Below are positions 32,377 through 41,102 of a stretch of DNA of 52,076 nt, piece by piece. Position numbers and translations under genes: made by a program. This DNA is from Actinomycetes bacterium (GTDB lineage Bacteria; Actinomycetota; Thermoleophilia; RBG-16-64-13), in NCBI GenBank assembly GCA_024637095.1, contig JAGXFV010000021.1, forward strand, positions 1 through 52,076, given 5' to 3'. Each line of letters begins with the position of its first letter. The first letter of the stretch is position 1. The notes beneath the pieces are model-generated. The model was not told the DNA's origin. It did not search any database and saw only the letters and a list, made by a program, of their open reading frames with translations.

Positions 32377-32994
32377 CTAGAGCATGCCTTTGGTGGAGGG
32401 CACGCCGCCGGCCGGCGACGACACCCTGGAGGCTTCGGCAAGGGCCCGCCCCACTCCCTTGAAAACCGCCTCGACCAGATGATGGGCGTTGGTCCCGCTC
32501 AAGGAGCGGACGTGCAGCGTTACTCGGGCATTATTCACCAGGGCCTGCATGAACTCCTGGAGGAGATCGGTGTCGAAGCCGCCGATGCTCCCAGGGGGCA
32601 ACGCCACGTCCGACACCAAGAGCGGCCGGCCGGAGAGATCAAGCACCACGAGCACGAGCGCTTCGTCCATGGGCAGGTGGATCGAGGCGTAGCGACTGAC
32701 CCCCCACTTGTCCCCCCAGGCCTGCTCCAGGGCCTGGCCCAGGCAGATGGCCACATCTTCCACCGTGTGGTGAGGACCGGTCTCCAGGTCGCCGTCGGCC
32801 TCCACCTCTAAGTCGAAGCCGCCGTGGCGGGTCAGAAGTTCCAACATGTGATCGAAGAAGCCGATTCCCGTGGCGACTCGAGCCCGTCCCGTGCCGTCGA
32901 GAGTCAGCCGCAGGCTGATCTTGGTCTCGGTGGTCTCGCGCTCGACGAGCGCGCTCCTCCGCCTCTGGCCCGTATCTCCGTCTGAGGGCCCCAC
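32377..32994 (-). CDS. hisB: Imidazoleglycerol-phosphate dehydratase
   Basis: A 205-residue manganese enzyme. It has GFFDHMLELLTRHG, GPHHTVEDVAICLGQAL and the repeat motif THxHH-type NAHHLVEAVFKGVGRAL. It is the single-function form, without the phosphatase domain of enterobacteria. I choose GTG 32994, which follows AAGGGGGAA with good spacing. The frame is open upstream through a stretch of short repeats, but that part is Arg-rich and unlike HisB. Confidence 0.94.
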   Translation of the reverse strand: MGPSDGDTGQRRRSALVERETTETKISLRLTLDGTGRARVATGIGFFDHMLELLTRHGGFDLEVEADGDLETGPHHTVEDVAICLGQALEQAWGDKWGVSRYASIHLPMDEALVLVVLDLSGRPLLVSDVALPPGSIGGFDTDLLQEFMQALVNNARVTLHVRSLSGTNAHHLVEAVFKGVGRALAEASRVSSPAGGVPSTKGML

Positions 32995-33013
32995 GCGATT
33001 CCCCCTTGTTCGT

Positions 33014-33091
33014 CTCGGTTGGCGACCGCTTCCTGGCCGGCGACCGCCTTCTCGGTTGGCCGAACGTCTTCTCGGTCGGCCGGCCGAAGGC
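33014..33091. repeat. Four degenerate ~20-base repeats between hisD and hisB
   Basis: Within the 133-base gap, four tandem blocks resembling TCGGttGGcCGaacGtcTTC occur at about 33014, 33032, 33052 and 33072. Copies share GGCGACCG or GGCCG cores and CTTC ends. They diverge by several bases each. Function unknown; they could form hairpins in the his mRNA. Confidence 0.5.
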
Positions 33092-33127
33092 TTGGGCGCG
33101 GCCGACAATACCATAGCGGGGCCGGCG

Positions 33128-34465
33128 TCAGCCCCTCCGCCGCAGGGCGGCCGAGCGCGCGTGAAAGTCAAAGCCCTCGCTTTCGGCCAGAAGTTCGACG
33201 GCGGGCGCCAGACGCTCGATCGAGGCGGGATTCATCTCCACGAGCCAGCTCTTGCGGCGAAACGTATCCACCGAGAGCGGAGAGGCGAACCGCGCGGCCC
33301 CGCCGGTGGGAAGGACGTGATTAGTGCCTGCGGCGTAGTCACCGAATGCCGTCGGGGTCTCCGCGCCCAGAAAGACGGCCCCGGCGGCGCGAAACTCGTC
33401 CAGATAGCCATGCGGATCGCCCACGTGGAGCTCCAGGTGCTCCGGCGCGTACAGATTGACAAAAGCAGAGGCCACCGCGCGGAAGGATTCCCCCGCTTCG
33501 GGGTAATAGGCAAAGATGGTCTCGCCGTCACCGGCTGCGAGGGCCACCGGCTCGTCGAGGGTTTCCGCATCGGAATTCTGGGGTTCGCGCGCCGAATCTC
33601 GTACGAGCCGGTCGACCTCGACCTCGATGCGCCGCACGACCTCCTCGCTGGGCGCGAGCAGCACGGCCACGGCGCCGCTGCCGTGCTCCGCCTGTGCCAG
33701 CAGATCGGCGGCGGCCCAGGCCGCCTCGGGCGCCTCGTCCACCACCACAACGACCTCGCTCGGCCCGGTCACTCCGTCGATCCCCACCACGCCGTAAAGT
33801 TGCCGCTTGGCCTCGGCCACGTAGGCATTGCCCGGGCCCGTGACCACATCGCACTTCGGAAAGGTTTCGGTTCCCAGCGCCAACGCGGCGATGGCCTGAG
33901 CTCCCCCGACGCGGTAGACCTCGTGTATGCCCAGCAGGTGAGCGGCCGCGAGGATGACAGGGGCTACCGAGCCGTCACTATTGGGTGGCGTGGCAATCAC
34001 CAGTTCGCGCACGCCGGCCACCTGCGCCGGGACCGCGTTCATGACGACAGAGGAAGGATAAGGCGCGAGGCCGCCGGGTACGTAGAGCCCTGCCCGCTCC
34101 GCGGGAAGATAGCGGATCCCGACCGTCTGTCCGGTGGGCGCCTGAGCCTCCCAATCGTGACGCAACTCCTTCTCGTGAAACCACCGCAGGTTGTCCCGCA
34201 TCAACTCCAAAGCGGCGACGAGGTCGGAATCCAACTCGTGGAAGGCGCTCTCCAGGTCGCTCTCGGGAACCCGAAGGGTCGAAGCGGAGGCCTCGGCCCA
34301 GTCGAGCCTTTGCGTGGCCTCGACCACGGCGGCGTCTCCCCGGCGGCGCACGTCGGCGATCAACGCCGACACCACTTCGAGCACCTGGTGGCTGCGCTCT
34401 TCCTGGAAGCGGAGTCCCGCGACTTCGGCCTCGAGAGTGTAGGGGGAAAGCGGTCCTATTCTCAT
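33128..34465 (-). CDS. hisD: Histidinol dehydrogenase
   Basis: A 445-residue zinc enzyme for the last two oxidations to histidine. It has VTGPGNAYVAEAKRQLYG, GVTGPSEVVVV, ADLLAQAEHG with zinc ligands Gln and His, and AGTNHVLPTGG with further active-site residues. Length is normal (about 430). It starts at ATG 34465 and lies 80 bases after hisG with no stronger signal visible in the gap. Confidence 0.97.
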   Translation of the reverse strand: MRIGPLSPYTLEAEVAGLRFQEERSHQVLEVVSALIADVRRRGDAAVVEATQRLDWAEASASTLRVPESDLESAFHELDSDLVAALELMRDNLRWFHEKELRHDWEAQAPTGQTVGIRYLPAERAGLYVPGGLAPYPSSVVMNAVPAQVAGVRELVIATPPNSDGSVAPVILAAAHLLGIHEVYRVGGAQAIAALALGTETFPKCDVVTGPGNAYVAEAKRQLYGVVGIDGVTGPSEVVVVVDEAPEAAWAAADLLAQAEHGSGAVAVLLAPSEEVVRRIEVEVDRLVRDSAREPQNSDAETLDEPVALAAGDGETIFAYYPEAGESFRAVASAFVNLYAPEHLELHVGDPHGYLDEFRAAGAVFLGAETPTAFGDYAAGTNHVLPTGGAARFASPLSVDTFRRKSWLVEMNPASIERLAPAVELLAESEGFDFHARSAALRRRG

Positions 34466-34544
34466 CGGAGATCTCCCTCCGGTAGCTGACTACGCCGACG
34501 ATGGCCGCTCCCAGCTCTCGGGCGCACCGTCTTACGCTGGAACC

Positions 34545-35192
34545 CTACCCAGATTCATCGATCAGCTCGCGAAGGCCTTCGGCCAGCTCGGCCACCCGCG
34601 GGGCGAGCAGTTTGTGGGCGACGCGGTTTACGATCAGGCGCGTGCTGCAGGGGAAGAGCTCGAAGCGTTCCACCAGGTTGTTCTCCCGGAGCGTGGTGCC
34701 CGTGGAGGTGAGGTCGACGATGCCTTCGGCCAAGCCCACGAGCGGAGCGAGTTCGATGGAACCGTGGAGCTTGATGATCTCGGGGGTGATCCCCCGCTCC
34801 TGAAAGTAATCCTGGGTGACGTTCGGATATTTGGTGGCCACGCGAAAGGTGCCCAGGTGCCGCAGGGTCTCCAGCGAGGGGTCGGTGCCGGAAGGGGTGG
34901 CGAATATCATGCGACAGAAGCCCACGCCCAGATCGAGCACCTCGTAGACGTTCTTGGGGCTCTCCCGCAGAACGTCCTTACCGACGAACCCCACGTCGGC
35001 GGCGCCGTATTCGACGTAGGTGGGCACGTCGGTGGGCCGCGTGGTGATGAAGCGGGCGCCGTCGGTCGTGTCGAAAATCAGCTTGCGATCGTTGGCGCGC
35101 ACTTCGGTCAGATCGAAGCCGAGCCGCTCGAGCATACCCGCGGTCTCCTGGAAGATGGCTCCACGAGCGAGGGCTATCTTGAGCGACTTCAC
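34545..35192 (-). CDS. hisG: ATP phosphoribosyltransferase, short form
   Basis: A 215-residue short-form HisG, which lacks the C-terminal regulatory domain and needs HisZ. Motifs are LKIALARGAIFQETAGML, GAADVGFVGKDVL, RVATKYPNVTQDYF and GLAEGIVDLTSTGTTLRENNL. The GTG at 35192 overlaps the hisZ stop, matching the fact that both proteins form one complex. The enzyme catalyses the first, feedback-controlled step of histidine synthesis. Confidence 0.96.
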   Translation of the reverse strand: MKSLKIALARGAIFQETAGMLERLGFDLTEVRANDRKLIFDTTDGARFITTRPTDVPTYVEYGAADVGFVGKDVLRESPKNVYEVLDLGVGFCRMIFATPSGTDPSLETLRHLGTFRVATKYPNVTQDYFQERGITPEIIKLHGSIELAPLVGLAEGIVDLTSTGTTLRENNLVERFELFPCSTRLIVNRVAHKLLAPRVAELAEGLRELIDESG

Positions 35193-36475
35193 TTGTCCCT
35201 CCCCGAGGACCCGAGCGCTCCCGGGTCCCGCAACCGGGCGAGGAGCGCCCGGCCCGGGTGCCGCTCCCTGAGGCCGGTGTGCAGATCGGCAAGCCACCAC
35301 TCCGCACCGGAGGCGTCCGCCGGCTCGAGCAGGAAGTCCGCCTCCTTTTGCCGGGCCAGCAAAGGCACATCGGCGGGCGCCGAATTCTCGGCGAGCGAGA
35401 AGACGTGCAGCCCGGCGGCGCGCAAATCCTCGGCCAACTCCACGTGCCGGTCGAGGCCCCCGACCAGCAGCGTCATCGGCACCCGACGGGAAAGCTCCGC
35501 CGACTGCGAAACCAGCGCCGCGTGGACGCGGTCCAGGGCCAGACCGAAGCCCACCGCAGGCATGGCCCGGCCGAAGCGCTCCAACAAGTTATCGTAACGC
35601 CCGCCGCCGCCCAGTGTCGACCCCAGCTCAGGGGCATATACCTCGAAGACCAAGCCGGTATAGTAGGCCAGGTTGCGGAAGATACCGAAATCGAACAGCA
35701 GTCGCTCTGCGTAGCCGTAGATGGCGACCGCACGCTGGACCTCCACCAACCGGTCGAGCGCATCCTGCATGGCCTGGGAGCGCACGTGCTCCCGGGCCTC
35801 GCTTAGAACCTCGGGCCCCCCCCGCAGTTCCGGGACCGCGAGAATGGACTGCCGGTCCTGGGTCGACAGATCGAGCGCCTCGGCGCGCAGGCGGAAGCCG
35901 ACGAAATCCTTGCCCACCAGTTCCCGGGTGAGCGCCTCGCGGTCTTCCACCACCGGGACCAGAGCTGTGAGCAACTCCAGAAAGAAGGCCAGCTGGCCCA
36001 GACCTACGCGATACTCGCGCAGTCCCGCCCGCTCGAGGGCGCGGCAGGCGACGGCGATGACCTCGGCGTCGGCGGAGGCGCCCTCCGCCCCCAACAGTTC
36101 GATGCCCGCCTGGCGAAACTCCGCCTCCAACCCGCGCTGCTCCGGGATACGGCGGAAGATCTTGGAAACGCTGAACACGCGGTGGGGCCCCAGCTGCCCC
36201 CCGAAACGGCTCCCCACCAGCCGCGCGATGGGCGCGGTCAGGTCGGGGCGCAGGAGCAGGAGCTGTCCCCGCTCGTCCAGCAGGCGGAAGCCGGTGAGAA
36301 GAGAGGCTTCGTGCGAGAGGGCCATAACCTCTTCGTGCTCGAGGGTGGGCGTCCGCACCTCGCCGTAGCCGAATTCCCGGAAAATGGTGGTGGCCGCGTC
36401 CTCGATCAGGCGAAGCTCGGCCGCCTCGGTGGGCAGGACGTCTTTGGTCCCCGAGGGCGTGCGCAGAATGCTCAA
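35189..36475 (-). CDS. hisZ: ATP phosphoribosyltransferase regulatory subunit
   Basis: A 428-residue class II HisRS-like protein. It has LRTPSGTKDVLPTEA, LLLLRPDLTAPIARLV (motif 2), FRRIPEQRGLEAEFRQAGIELLG and GGRYDNLLERFGRAMPAVGFGLALDRV (motif 3). It lacks a clear anticodon-binding domain. With short HisG adjacent, HisZ is a better call than histidyl-tRNA synthetase. It begins with TTG at 36475, 11 bases after dnaE. The HisZ-dependent HisG is unlike the long HisG of mycobacteria and streptomycetes. Confidence 0.93.
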   Translation of the reverse strand: MSILRTPSGTKDVLPTEAAELRLIEDAATTIFREFGYGEVRTPTLEHEEVMALSHEASLLTGFRLLDERGQLLLLRPDLTAPIARLVGSRFGGQLGPHRVFSVSKIFRRIPEQRGLEAEFRQAGIELLGAEGASADAEVIAVACRALERAGLREYRVGLGQLAFFLELLTALVPVVEDREALTRELVGKDFVGFRLRAEALDLSTQDRQSILAVPELRGGPEVLSEAREHVRSQAMQDALDRLVEVQRAVAIYGYAERLLFDFGIFRNLAYYTGLVFEVYAPELGSTLGGGGRYDNLLERFGRAMPAVGFGLALDRVHAALVSQSAELSRRVPMTLLVGGLDRHVELAEDLRAAGLHVFSLAENSAPADVPLLARQKEADFLLEPADASGAEWWLADLHTGLRERHPGRALLARLRDPGALGSSGRDK

Positions 36476-36486
36476 CTCAAGCCCGT

Positions 36487-39400
36487 TTAGGCCTGCATGA
36501 CACAGCCGTCACCCAGCAGGCACTTGAGCTCGGCGAACAGGCTGGTCTGCGGATCGACCGTGAACCGCTCCCCGAAGCGCAGCCGGAAGAGACCGCCGTC
36601 CGTCTTGACCTCCGCTTCCACCGGGCAACCGCCGGGGAAACGCGCGAGCACGGCCTTGAGGTCTTCGATAACACCTGCGCAGACCGTCTCCCCGTCGAAG
36701 GAGATCTGAAGGGGCTCGAAGCCGGTCTTGGCCACGAAAGGCGACACCTCGAAGGGGATGAGCTTGGTGTCGGCCTCGTCCTTGCGGTCGACACGCCCGC
36801 GCAACTTGACCACGGCATCCTCGAGCAGGACCTCTCGGTTCTCCGCGTAAAAGGCGGGGAAGCAGAGGACCTCGACCGAGCCCTCGAGGCCCTCGAGGGT
36901 GACGAAGGCCATGGTCTCGCCCGACTTCTTGGTGGTTATCCGTTTGACAGCGCCCACCATGCCGATCACGGTGGTCACCGTGGTGTCGGGCAGCTCGGCG
37001 AGCTTTGAGATCGGGGTCTCCGCCTCGGCCCGGATCTGGCGCCGGATGTCGCGCAGGGGGTGGGAGGACACGTAGAGGCCTAATGTCTCTTTCTCCAGGG
37101 CCAGCAGTTGCTCCTTGCTGAAGTCCCCCGCCGGTATCTCGGGAATAGGAGCAGAGGAAGCGGTTCCGTCGGCCGCGCCCAGCATGTCGAAGATGGAGCC
37201 CTGTCCGGCGGCGGCGTCCGCCTGCGCGGTGCGGGCGTGCGATACCGCCTGGCCCAAGACCTGCAGCATACCCTTGCGGGGGGCGCCAAAGGAGTCCATC
37301 GCCCCAGCTTTGATCAGGCTCTCCAGGGCCCGCTGATTCACCTTGCTCAGGTCGATGCGCTCGCAGAACTCGAAGACATTGGCGAACGGGCCCAGTTCGG
37401 CCCGCGCCGCCAGAATGTCGCGGATGGCGTTCTCGCCCACGTTCTTCACGGCATTCAGGCCAAAGCGGATGCGGCCCTCGATCCCGCGGAAATCGATGCT
37501 GGACTCGTTGACGTCCGGAGGCAGCACCTCGATGCCCATGTCGTTGGCCACGCTGACGTAGTAGGGCACCTTGTCCTTGGTGTTCATCACGCTCGAGATC
37601 AGCGCAGCCATGTACTCAACCGGGTAGTTGGCCTTGAGGTAGGCGGTCTGGTAGGCAATGAAGGCGTAGCAGGCGGCATGTGACTTGTTGAAGGAGTAGT
37701 CTCCCGCCTTCTCCATCAGGCTCCATAGGTGTTGCGCCACCCGCCCGGCGGTGCCGTTGGCCTGAGCTCCCTCTTTGAACTTGGGCTCGAGCCGGTCGAG
37801 GATCTGCCGGTTCTTCTTGCCGATGCCCTTGCGCAGGTCATCGGCCTCGGCCGGGGTGAAGCCCCCAATGCACTTGGCGATCTCCATCAGCTGTTCCTGA
37901 TAGATGGCGACTCCGTAGGTGGGTCGCAGTATGGGCTCCAGCCGGGGATCGAGGATCTCCACCAGCTCGGGATTGCGCTTGTTGCGAGCGTAGACCGGGA
38001 TGTACTCCATCGGGCCCGGACGGTACAGGGCAACCAGGGCGATGAGGTGCGCGAATTCGCTGGGACGGATATCCCGCATGGCCTCGCGCATGCCCGAAGA
38101 TTCGAACTGGAAGACCCCTTCGGAATCGCCCCGCGCAAGCATTTCGTAGGTCTTCTCGTCGTCCAGGGGAATCGCGTCGAGTTCGAAGTCGGTGTTCGCG
38201 CTGTCGCGGATGATCCTGACCGCGCTGGCGATCACGTCCAAGTTGCGCAGCCCCAGGAAGTCCATCTTGAGCAGGCCCAGACCTTCGACGTCCGTCATGG
38301 GGACCTGGGTAACCACCTCGGCGTCGCCCTTCTGCATCAAAGGCAGGTAGTCGGTCAGCGGCTTGTCGGCGATGACCACGCCGGCGGCATGGATGGAATC
38401 CTGGCGGATCAACCCCTCGAGCGGCTTGGCCACGTCTACGACCTGGCGCACCACCTCGTCCTTGTCGTACTCGACCCGCAGTTCCTGCTTGTCCTTCAGG
38501 CAGTCGGCCAGAGTGATCTTGGGACCTTCGGGGATCAGCTTGGCGATCCGGTCGGCCACGTTGTAGGGCACGTCCATCACCCGTGCCGCATCGCGAATGG
38601 CCTGCCGCGCCTTGATGGTGCCGAAGGTGGCAATCTGGGCCACGCGGTCGCGCCCGTACTTGTCCGCCACGTACTCGATGACTTTGTCCCGACCCTCGAC
38701 GGAGAAGTCGATGTCGATATCGGGCATGCTGATCCGCGCCGGGTTGAGAAAGCGCTCGAAGAGCAGATTGTACTTCAGCGGGTCGAGATCGGTGATGCCC
38801 AGCAGATAACTGACCAGGGAGCCCGCCGCCGAGCCGCGCCCCGGTCCCACCGGAATGCCACTGGTCTTGGCGTAGTTCACGAAGTCCCAGACGATCAGGA
38901 AGTAGGGCGGGAAGCCCATCTCTTCGATGGTGCAAAGCTCGCTCTCCAGGCGCTCGCGCTGCTCGGGGCCCACCGCGTCGACGTAGCGGCGGCGCAGGCC
39001 CTCCTCGCACAGCTCGCGCAGGTAGGTCGCCTCGGTGTGACCCTCGGGGACCGGGTAGCTGGGCAGCAGGATCTCCCCCAGCTGGAGCTCGACATCGCAG
39101 CGCTCCGCCACCAGCATGGTGTTGGCGACGGCCTCGGGATACTCGCTGAAGGCCTCGCGCATCTCCTCTTCAGTCTTGAAGTAGAACTCCTGAGAGCTGA
39201 AACGCATGCGCTTCTCGTCGCTGATGCGGGAGCCGGTCTGTATGCAGAGCAGCACGTCGTGCGCCTCGGCATCCCGTGCCTCCAGGTAGTGAACGTCGTT
39301 CGTGGCCACGGCAGGCACGCCGGTTTCGCGGGCGAGTTCGATAATACCGCCGGCCACGTGGGCCAGCTCCTCGATGGCGGTTTGCTGCACCTCGAGAAAA

Positions 39401-39945
39401 ACGTTGCCTACGCCGAAGACCTCCTGCAGGCGCAGGAGTTCCTTGCGGGCCTCGTCCCCCCGGGTGTTCTCCACGGCTTTGGACAGACGGCCGGTGGGGC
39501 AGCCGGACAGGCAGATGATGCCTTCGGAGTGCTCGCGCAGGAGTTCGTAATCCACCCGGGGCTTGAAGTAGTAACCCTCGAGGAAGGCGCGGCTCCCCAG
39601 CCGCAGCAGGTTGCGGTAGCCGGTGGCGTTCTCTGCGAGCAGCGTCAGGTGCCAACGGTGCTCCTGCGCGAAATCCTTGCGCAGACGGTCCTCGACCACA
39701 TAGGCCTCCAGCCCGAGAATGGGCTTGACGCCGGCCTTCTTGGCCGCCTGATAGAACTGGATAGAGCCGGAGAGCACTCCGTGGTCGGTCAGCGCAACCG
39801 CGGGCATCTTGAGTTCGGCGGCGCGGCGGACCAGTTCGGTCACCTTGCAGGCACCGTCGAGCGCGGAGAAATCGGAGTGGACGTGCAGGTGGCAAAAGCC
39901 CGACGACGCGGAGTTCGGGACGGGGGTTTCACCACTCTGATTCAC
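36487..39945 (-). CDS. dnaE: DNA polymerase III alpha subunit
   Basis: A 1152-residue replicative polymerase of the DnaE1 type. The PHP domain opens with HLHVHSDFSALDGA near residue 19. The catalytic palm has GPGRGSAAGSL and PDIDIDF (about 407-413), with the third Asp segment near LKMDFLGLRNLDVI. The helix-hairpin-helix part (FGLNAVKNVGENAI) and an OB fold (VIGMVGAVKRIT, about 985-1025) follow. It sits upstream of the his genes in the same direction, an unusual neighbourhood. A very long open frame on the opposite strand is a shadow. Confidence 0.98.
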   Translation of the reverse strand: MNQSGETPVPNSASSGFCHLHVHSDFSALDGACKVTELVRRAAELKMPAVALTDHGVLSGSIQFYQAAKKAGVKPILGLEAYVVEDRLRKDFAQEHRWHLTLLAENATGYRNLLRLGSRAFLEGYYFKPRVDYELLREHSEGIICLSGCPTGRLSKAVENTRGDEARKELLRLQEVFGVGNVFLEVQQTAIEELAHVAGGIIELARETGVPAVATNDVHYLEARDAEAHDVLLCIQTGSRISDEKRMRFSSQEFYFKTEEEMREAFSEYPEAVANTMLVAERCDVELQLGEILLPSYPVPEGHTEATYLRELCEEGLRRRYVDAVGPEQRERLESELCTIEEMGFPPYFLIVWDFVNYAKTSGIPVGPGRGSAAGSLVSYLLGITDLDPLKYNLLFERFLNPARISMPDIDIDFSVEGRDKVIEYVADKYGRDRVAQIATFGTIKARQAIRDAARVMDVPYNVADRIAKLIPEGPKITLADCLKDKQELRVEYDKDEVVRQVVDVAKPLEGLIRQDSIHAAGVVIADKPLTDYLPLMQKGDAEVVTQVPMTDVEGLGLLKMDFLGLRNLDVIASAVRIIRDSANTDFELDAIPLDDEKTYEMLARGDSEGVFQFESSGMREAMRDIRPSEFAHLIALVALYRPGPMEYIPVYARNKRNPELVEILDPRLEPILRPTYGVAIYQEQLMEIAKCIGGFTPAEADDLRKGIGKKNRQILDRLEPKFKEGAQANGTAGRVAQHLWSLMEKAGDYSFNKSHAACYAFIAYQTAYLKANYPVEYMAALISSVMNTKDKVPYYVSVANDMGIEVLPPDVNESSIDFRGIEGRIRFGLNAVKNVGENAIRDILAARAELGPFANVFEFCERIDLSKVNQRALESLIKAGAMDSFGAPRKGMLQVLGQAVSHARTAQADAAAGQGSIFDMLGAADGTASSAPIPEIPAGDFSKEQLLALEKETLGLYVSSHPLRDIRRQIRAEAETPISKLAELPDTTVTTVIGMVGAVKRITTKKSGETMAFVTLEGLEGSVEVLCFPAFYAENREVLLEDAVVKLRGRVDRKDEADTKLIPFEVSPFVAKTGFEPLQISFDGETVCAGVIEDLKAVLARFPGGCPVEAEVKTDGGLFRLRFGERFTVDPQTSLFAELKCLLGDGCVMQA

Positions 39946-40077
39946 TCCCGGAGTGTACCCGATGCGGACCCGCCCCTCAACCGCCCGTCCTCCTCTAGGC
40001 GTCCCTTGTCCGCTCTTAGCGGTCTTTTTTCTCGGGAAGCGCCGGGATTCGGCGGCTTGCCTGCCGGCCTCGAGGCC
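39946..40077. other. dnaE upstream spacer with a plus-strand terminator-like hairpin
   Basis: CCGCT-CTT-AGCGG (40010-40022) followed by TCTTTTTT on the plus strand looks like an intrinsic terminator, but no plus-strand gene precedes it. GGCCTCGAGGCC (40066-40077) is a perfect 12-base palindrome touching the FAH-family stop. A separate dnaE promoter could lie here; I could not find one. Confidence 0.4.
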
Positions 40078-40845
40078 CTAGTCGGTCTCCTGCACCACCT
40101 CGTTGCGCAGCGTTCCCACGCCTTCCACCGCGACTTCCACCACGTCTCCGACTTCGAGCCCCCCCACCCCAGGAGGGGTGCCCAGCATAACCAGGTCGCC
40201 CGGCTCGAGCGTGAGTGCCTGAGAGATGTAGGAGAGCACCTCGAAGGGATCGAAGAGCATGTCCTTTACCCGGCCCTGCTGGCGCAGTTCGCCGTTCACC
40301 CGGGTCTCGATGAGAGCCTCCGCGTCGGGCATGTCGGTCTCGTAGATGCCGCCCACCGGGCCGAAGGTGTCGTAGCCCTTCGCGCGCCACCACTGTTTGT
40401 CGACGCTCTGCATCTCTCTCTCGGTGACGTCGTTGCCGCAAGTCCAGCCGCGCACGATACCCCGTGCCTCCTCGGGCGAAATCCGGCGCGCCCGGGCTCC
40501 GACCATGACCACGAGCTCGCCCTCGTACTCCACCCGAGTGGCGTCTTTGGGAAAGACCACGGGCTCGCCGTCGGTGATCAGGCAGGACGGTGGCTTGAAG
40601 AATATGATCGGCTCCTTGGGTGCCTCGGTGACCGCCCTCTCGGGGAGCCGGTCGACCATCTCCTCCAGGTGCTTGGGAAAGTTCCAGCCCACGGCCAGTA
40701 TCTTGGAAGGAGGTGGCGGGGGAAGGAGCCTGACTTCTTCCCGGCCCAGTTCCACGGTTCGCCCTCCGATCTGGACCCGGAAGGCATCTCCAACCACCGC
40801 CGCTTCGTGAGCCATGCCCCGATATCCGATCCATGCTCGCCGCAT
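40078..40845 (-). CDS. Fumarylacetoacetate hydrolase (FAH) family protein
   Basis: A 255-residue FAH-fold enzyme. Metal ligands are in VEYEGELVVMVG, and GYDTFGPVGGIYETD and GTPPGVGGLEVGDVVEV are family segments. WNFPKHLEEM is the usual start of the core. Members cleave or isomerise acylpyruvates or hydroxyheptadienedioate; the neighbours do not show which. The ATG follows AGGAGGAG with good spacing. It may be co-transcribed with dnaE and the his genes. Confidence 0.88.
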   Translation of the reverse strand: MRRAWIGYRGMAHEAAVVGDAFRVQIGGRTVELGREEVRLLPPPPPSKILAVGWNFPKHLEEMVDRLPERAVTEAPKEPIIFFKPPSCLITDGEPVVFPKDATRVEYEGELVVMVGARARRISPEEARGIVRGWTCGNDVTEREMQSVDKQWWRAKGYDTFGPVGGIYETDMPDAEALIETRVNGELRQQGRVKDMLFDPFEVLSYISQALTLEPGDLVMLGTPPGVGGLEVGDVVEVAVEGVGTLRNEVVQETD

Positions 40846-40904
40846 GCCGCTCCTCCTAATTCTCGGGGAAGACCCCGTCCGTTTTGGACGTCTACCTCAA
40901 AGCT

Positions 40905-40933
40905 ATTTCACAGGAGGGCGAGGCCGCTGTCAA
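40905..40933 (-). promoter_or_regulatory. Promoter of the FAH-family gene
   Basis: On the minus strand TTGACA (complement of 40928-40933), a 17-base spacer and TGAAAT (40905-40910) form a good housekeeping promoter. It would start RNA about 50 bases before the FAH gene and just after the Cys-rich feo gene. It could drive FAH, dnaE and the his genes. Confidence 0.55.
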
Positions 40934-40967
40934 ACGCGGTCCTGCAGCGAGGGGTGGCAGAAGAAGG

Positions 40968-41093
40968 CTAGCAGTCCTTCTTGCCGCAGCTCTTACAATC
41001 CCCGGAACAGCCGAGAGGCATGGGTTCCAGACACCGGGGGCAGCGCAGCACAACCGAATCCATTCGCAGCCCGCACTTGGGACAACGGATCAT
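40968..41093 (-). CDS. 41-residue Cys-rich protein encoded after feoB
   Basis: A 41-residue protein with nine Cys in pairs: RCPKCG, RCPRCLEP, GCSGDCKSCGKKDC. The ATG at 41093 has AGGAGG 6 bases upstream, and feoB stops 9 bases before it, so it is part of the feo operon. Small Cys-rich proteins (FeoC or FeoB-associated types) often follow feoB, but this one does not match a helix-turn-helix FeoC. Zinc or Fe-S binding is likely; its role in iron uptake is inferred from position. Confidence 0.75.
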   Translation of the reverse strand: MIRCPKCGLRMDSVVLRCPRCLEPMPLGCSGDCKSCGKKDC

Positions 41094-41102
41094 GCGGCCC
41101 TC

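Noticed and set aside
32870-34489. A 539-codon plus-strand frame opposite hisD and hisB
   Set aside because: The same shadow effect; the his enzymes on the minus strand have full motifs.
35189-36475. hisZ as histidyl-tRNA synthetase (hisS)
   Set aside because: It is next to and overlapping a short HisG, which needs HisZ, and it lacks a clear anticodon-binding domain.
40066-40077. GGCCTCGAGGCC palindrome as a terminator of the FAH-family gene
   Set aside because: It is a perfect palindrome but has no loop and no T-run; short GC palindromes are common in this composition.
37729-40971. A 1080-codon open frame on the plus strand opposite dnaE
   Set aside because: It mirrors dnaE codon bias in GC-rich DNA, has low-complexity composition and no recognisable domain; dnaE on the other strand is certain.
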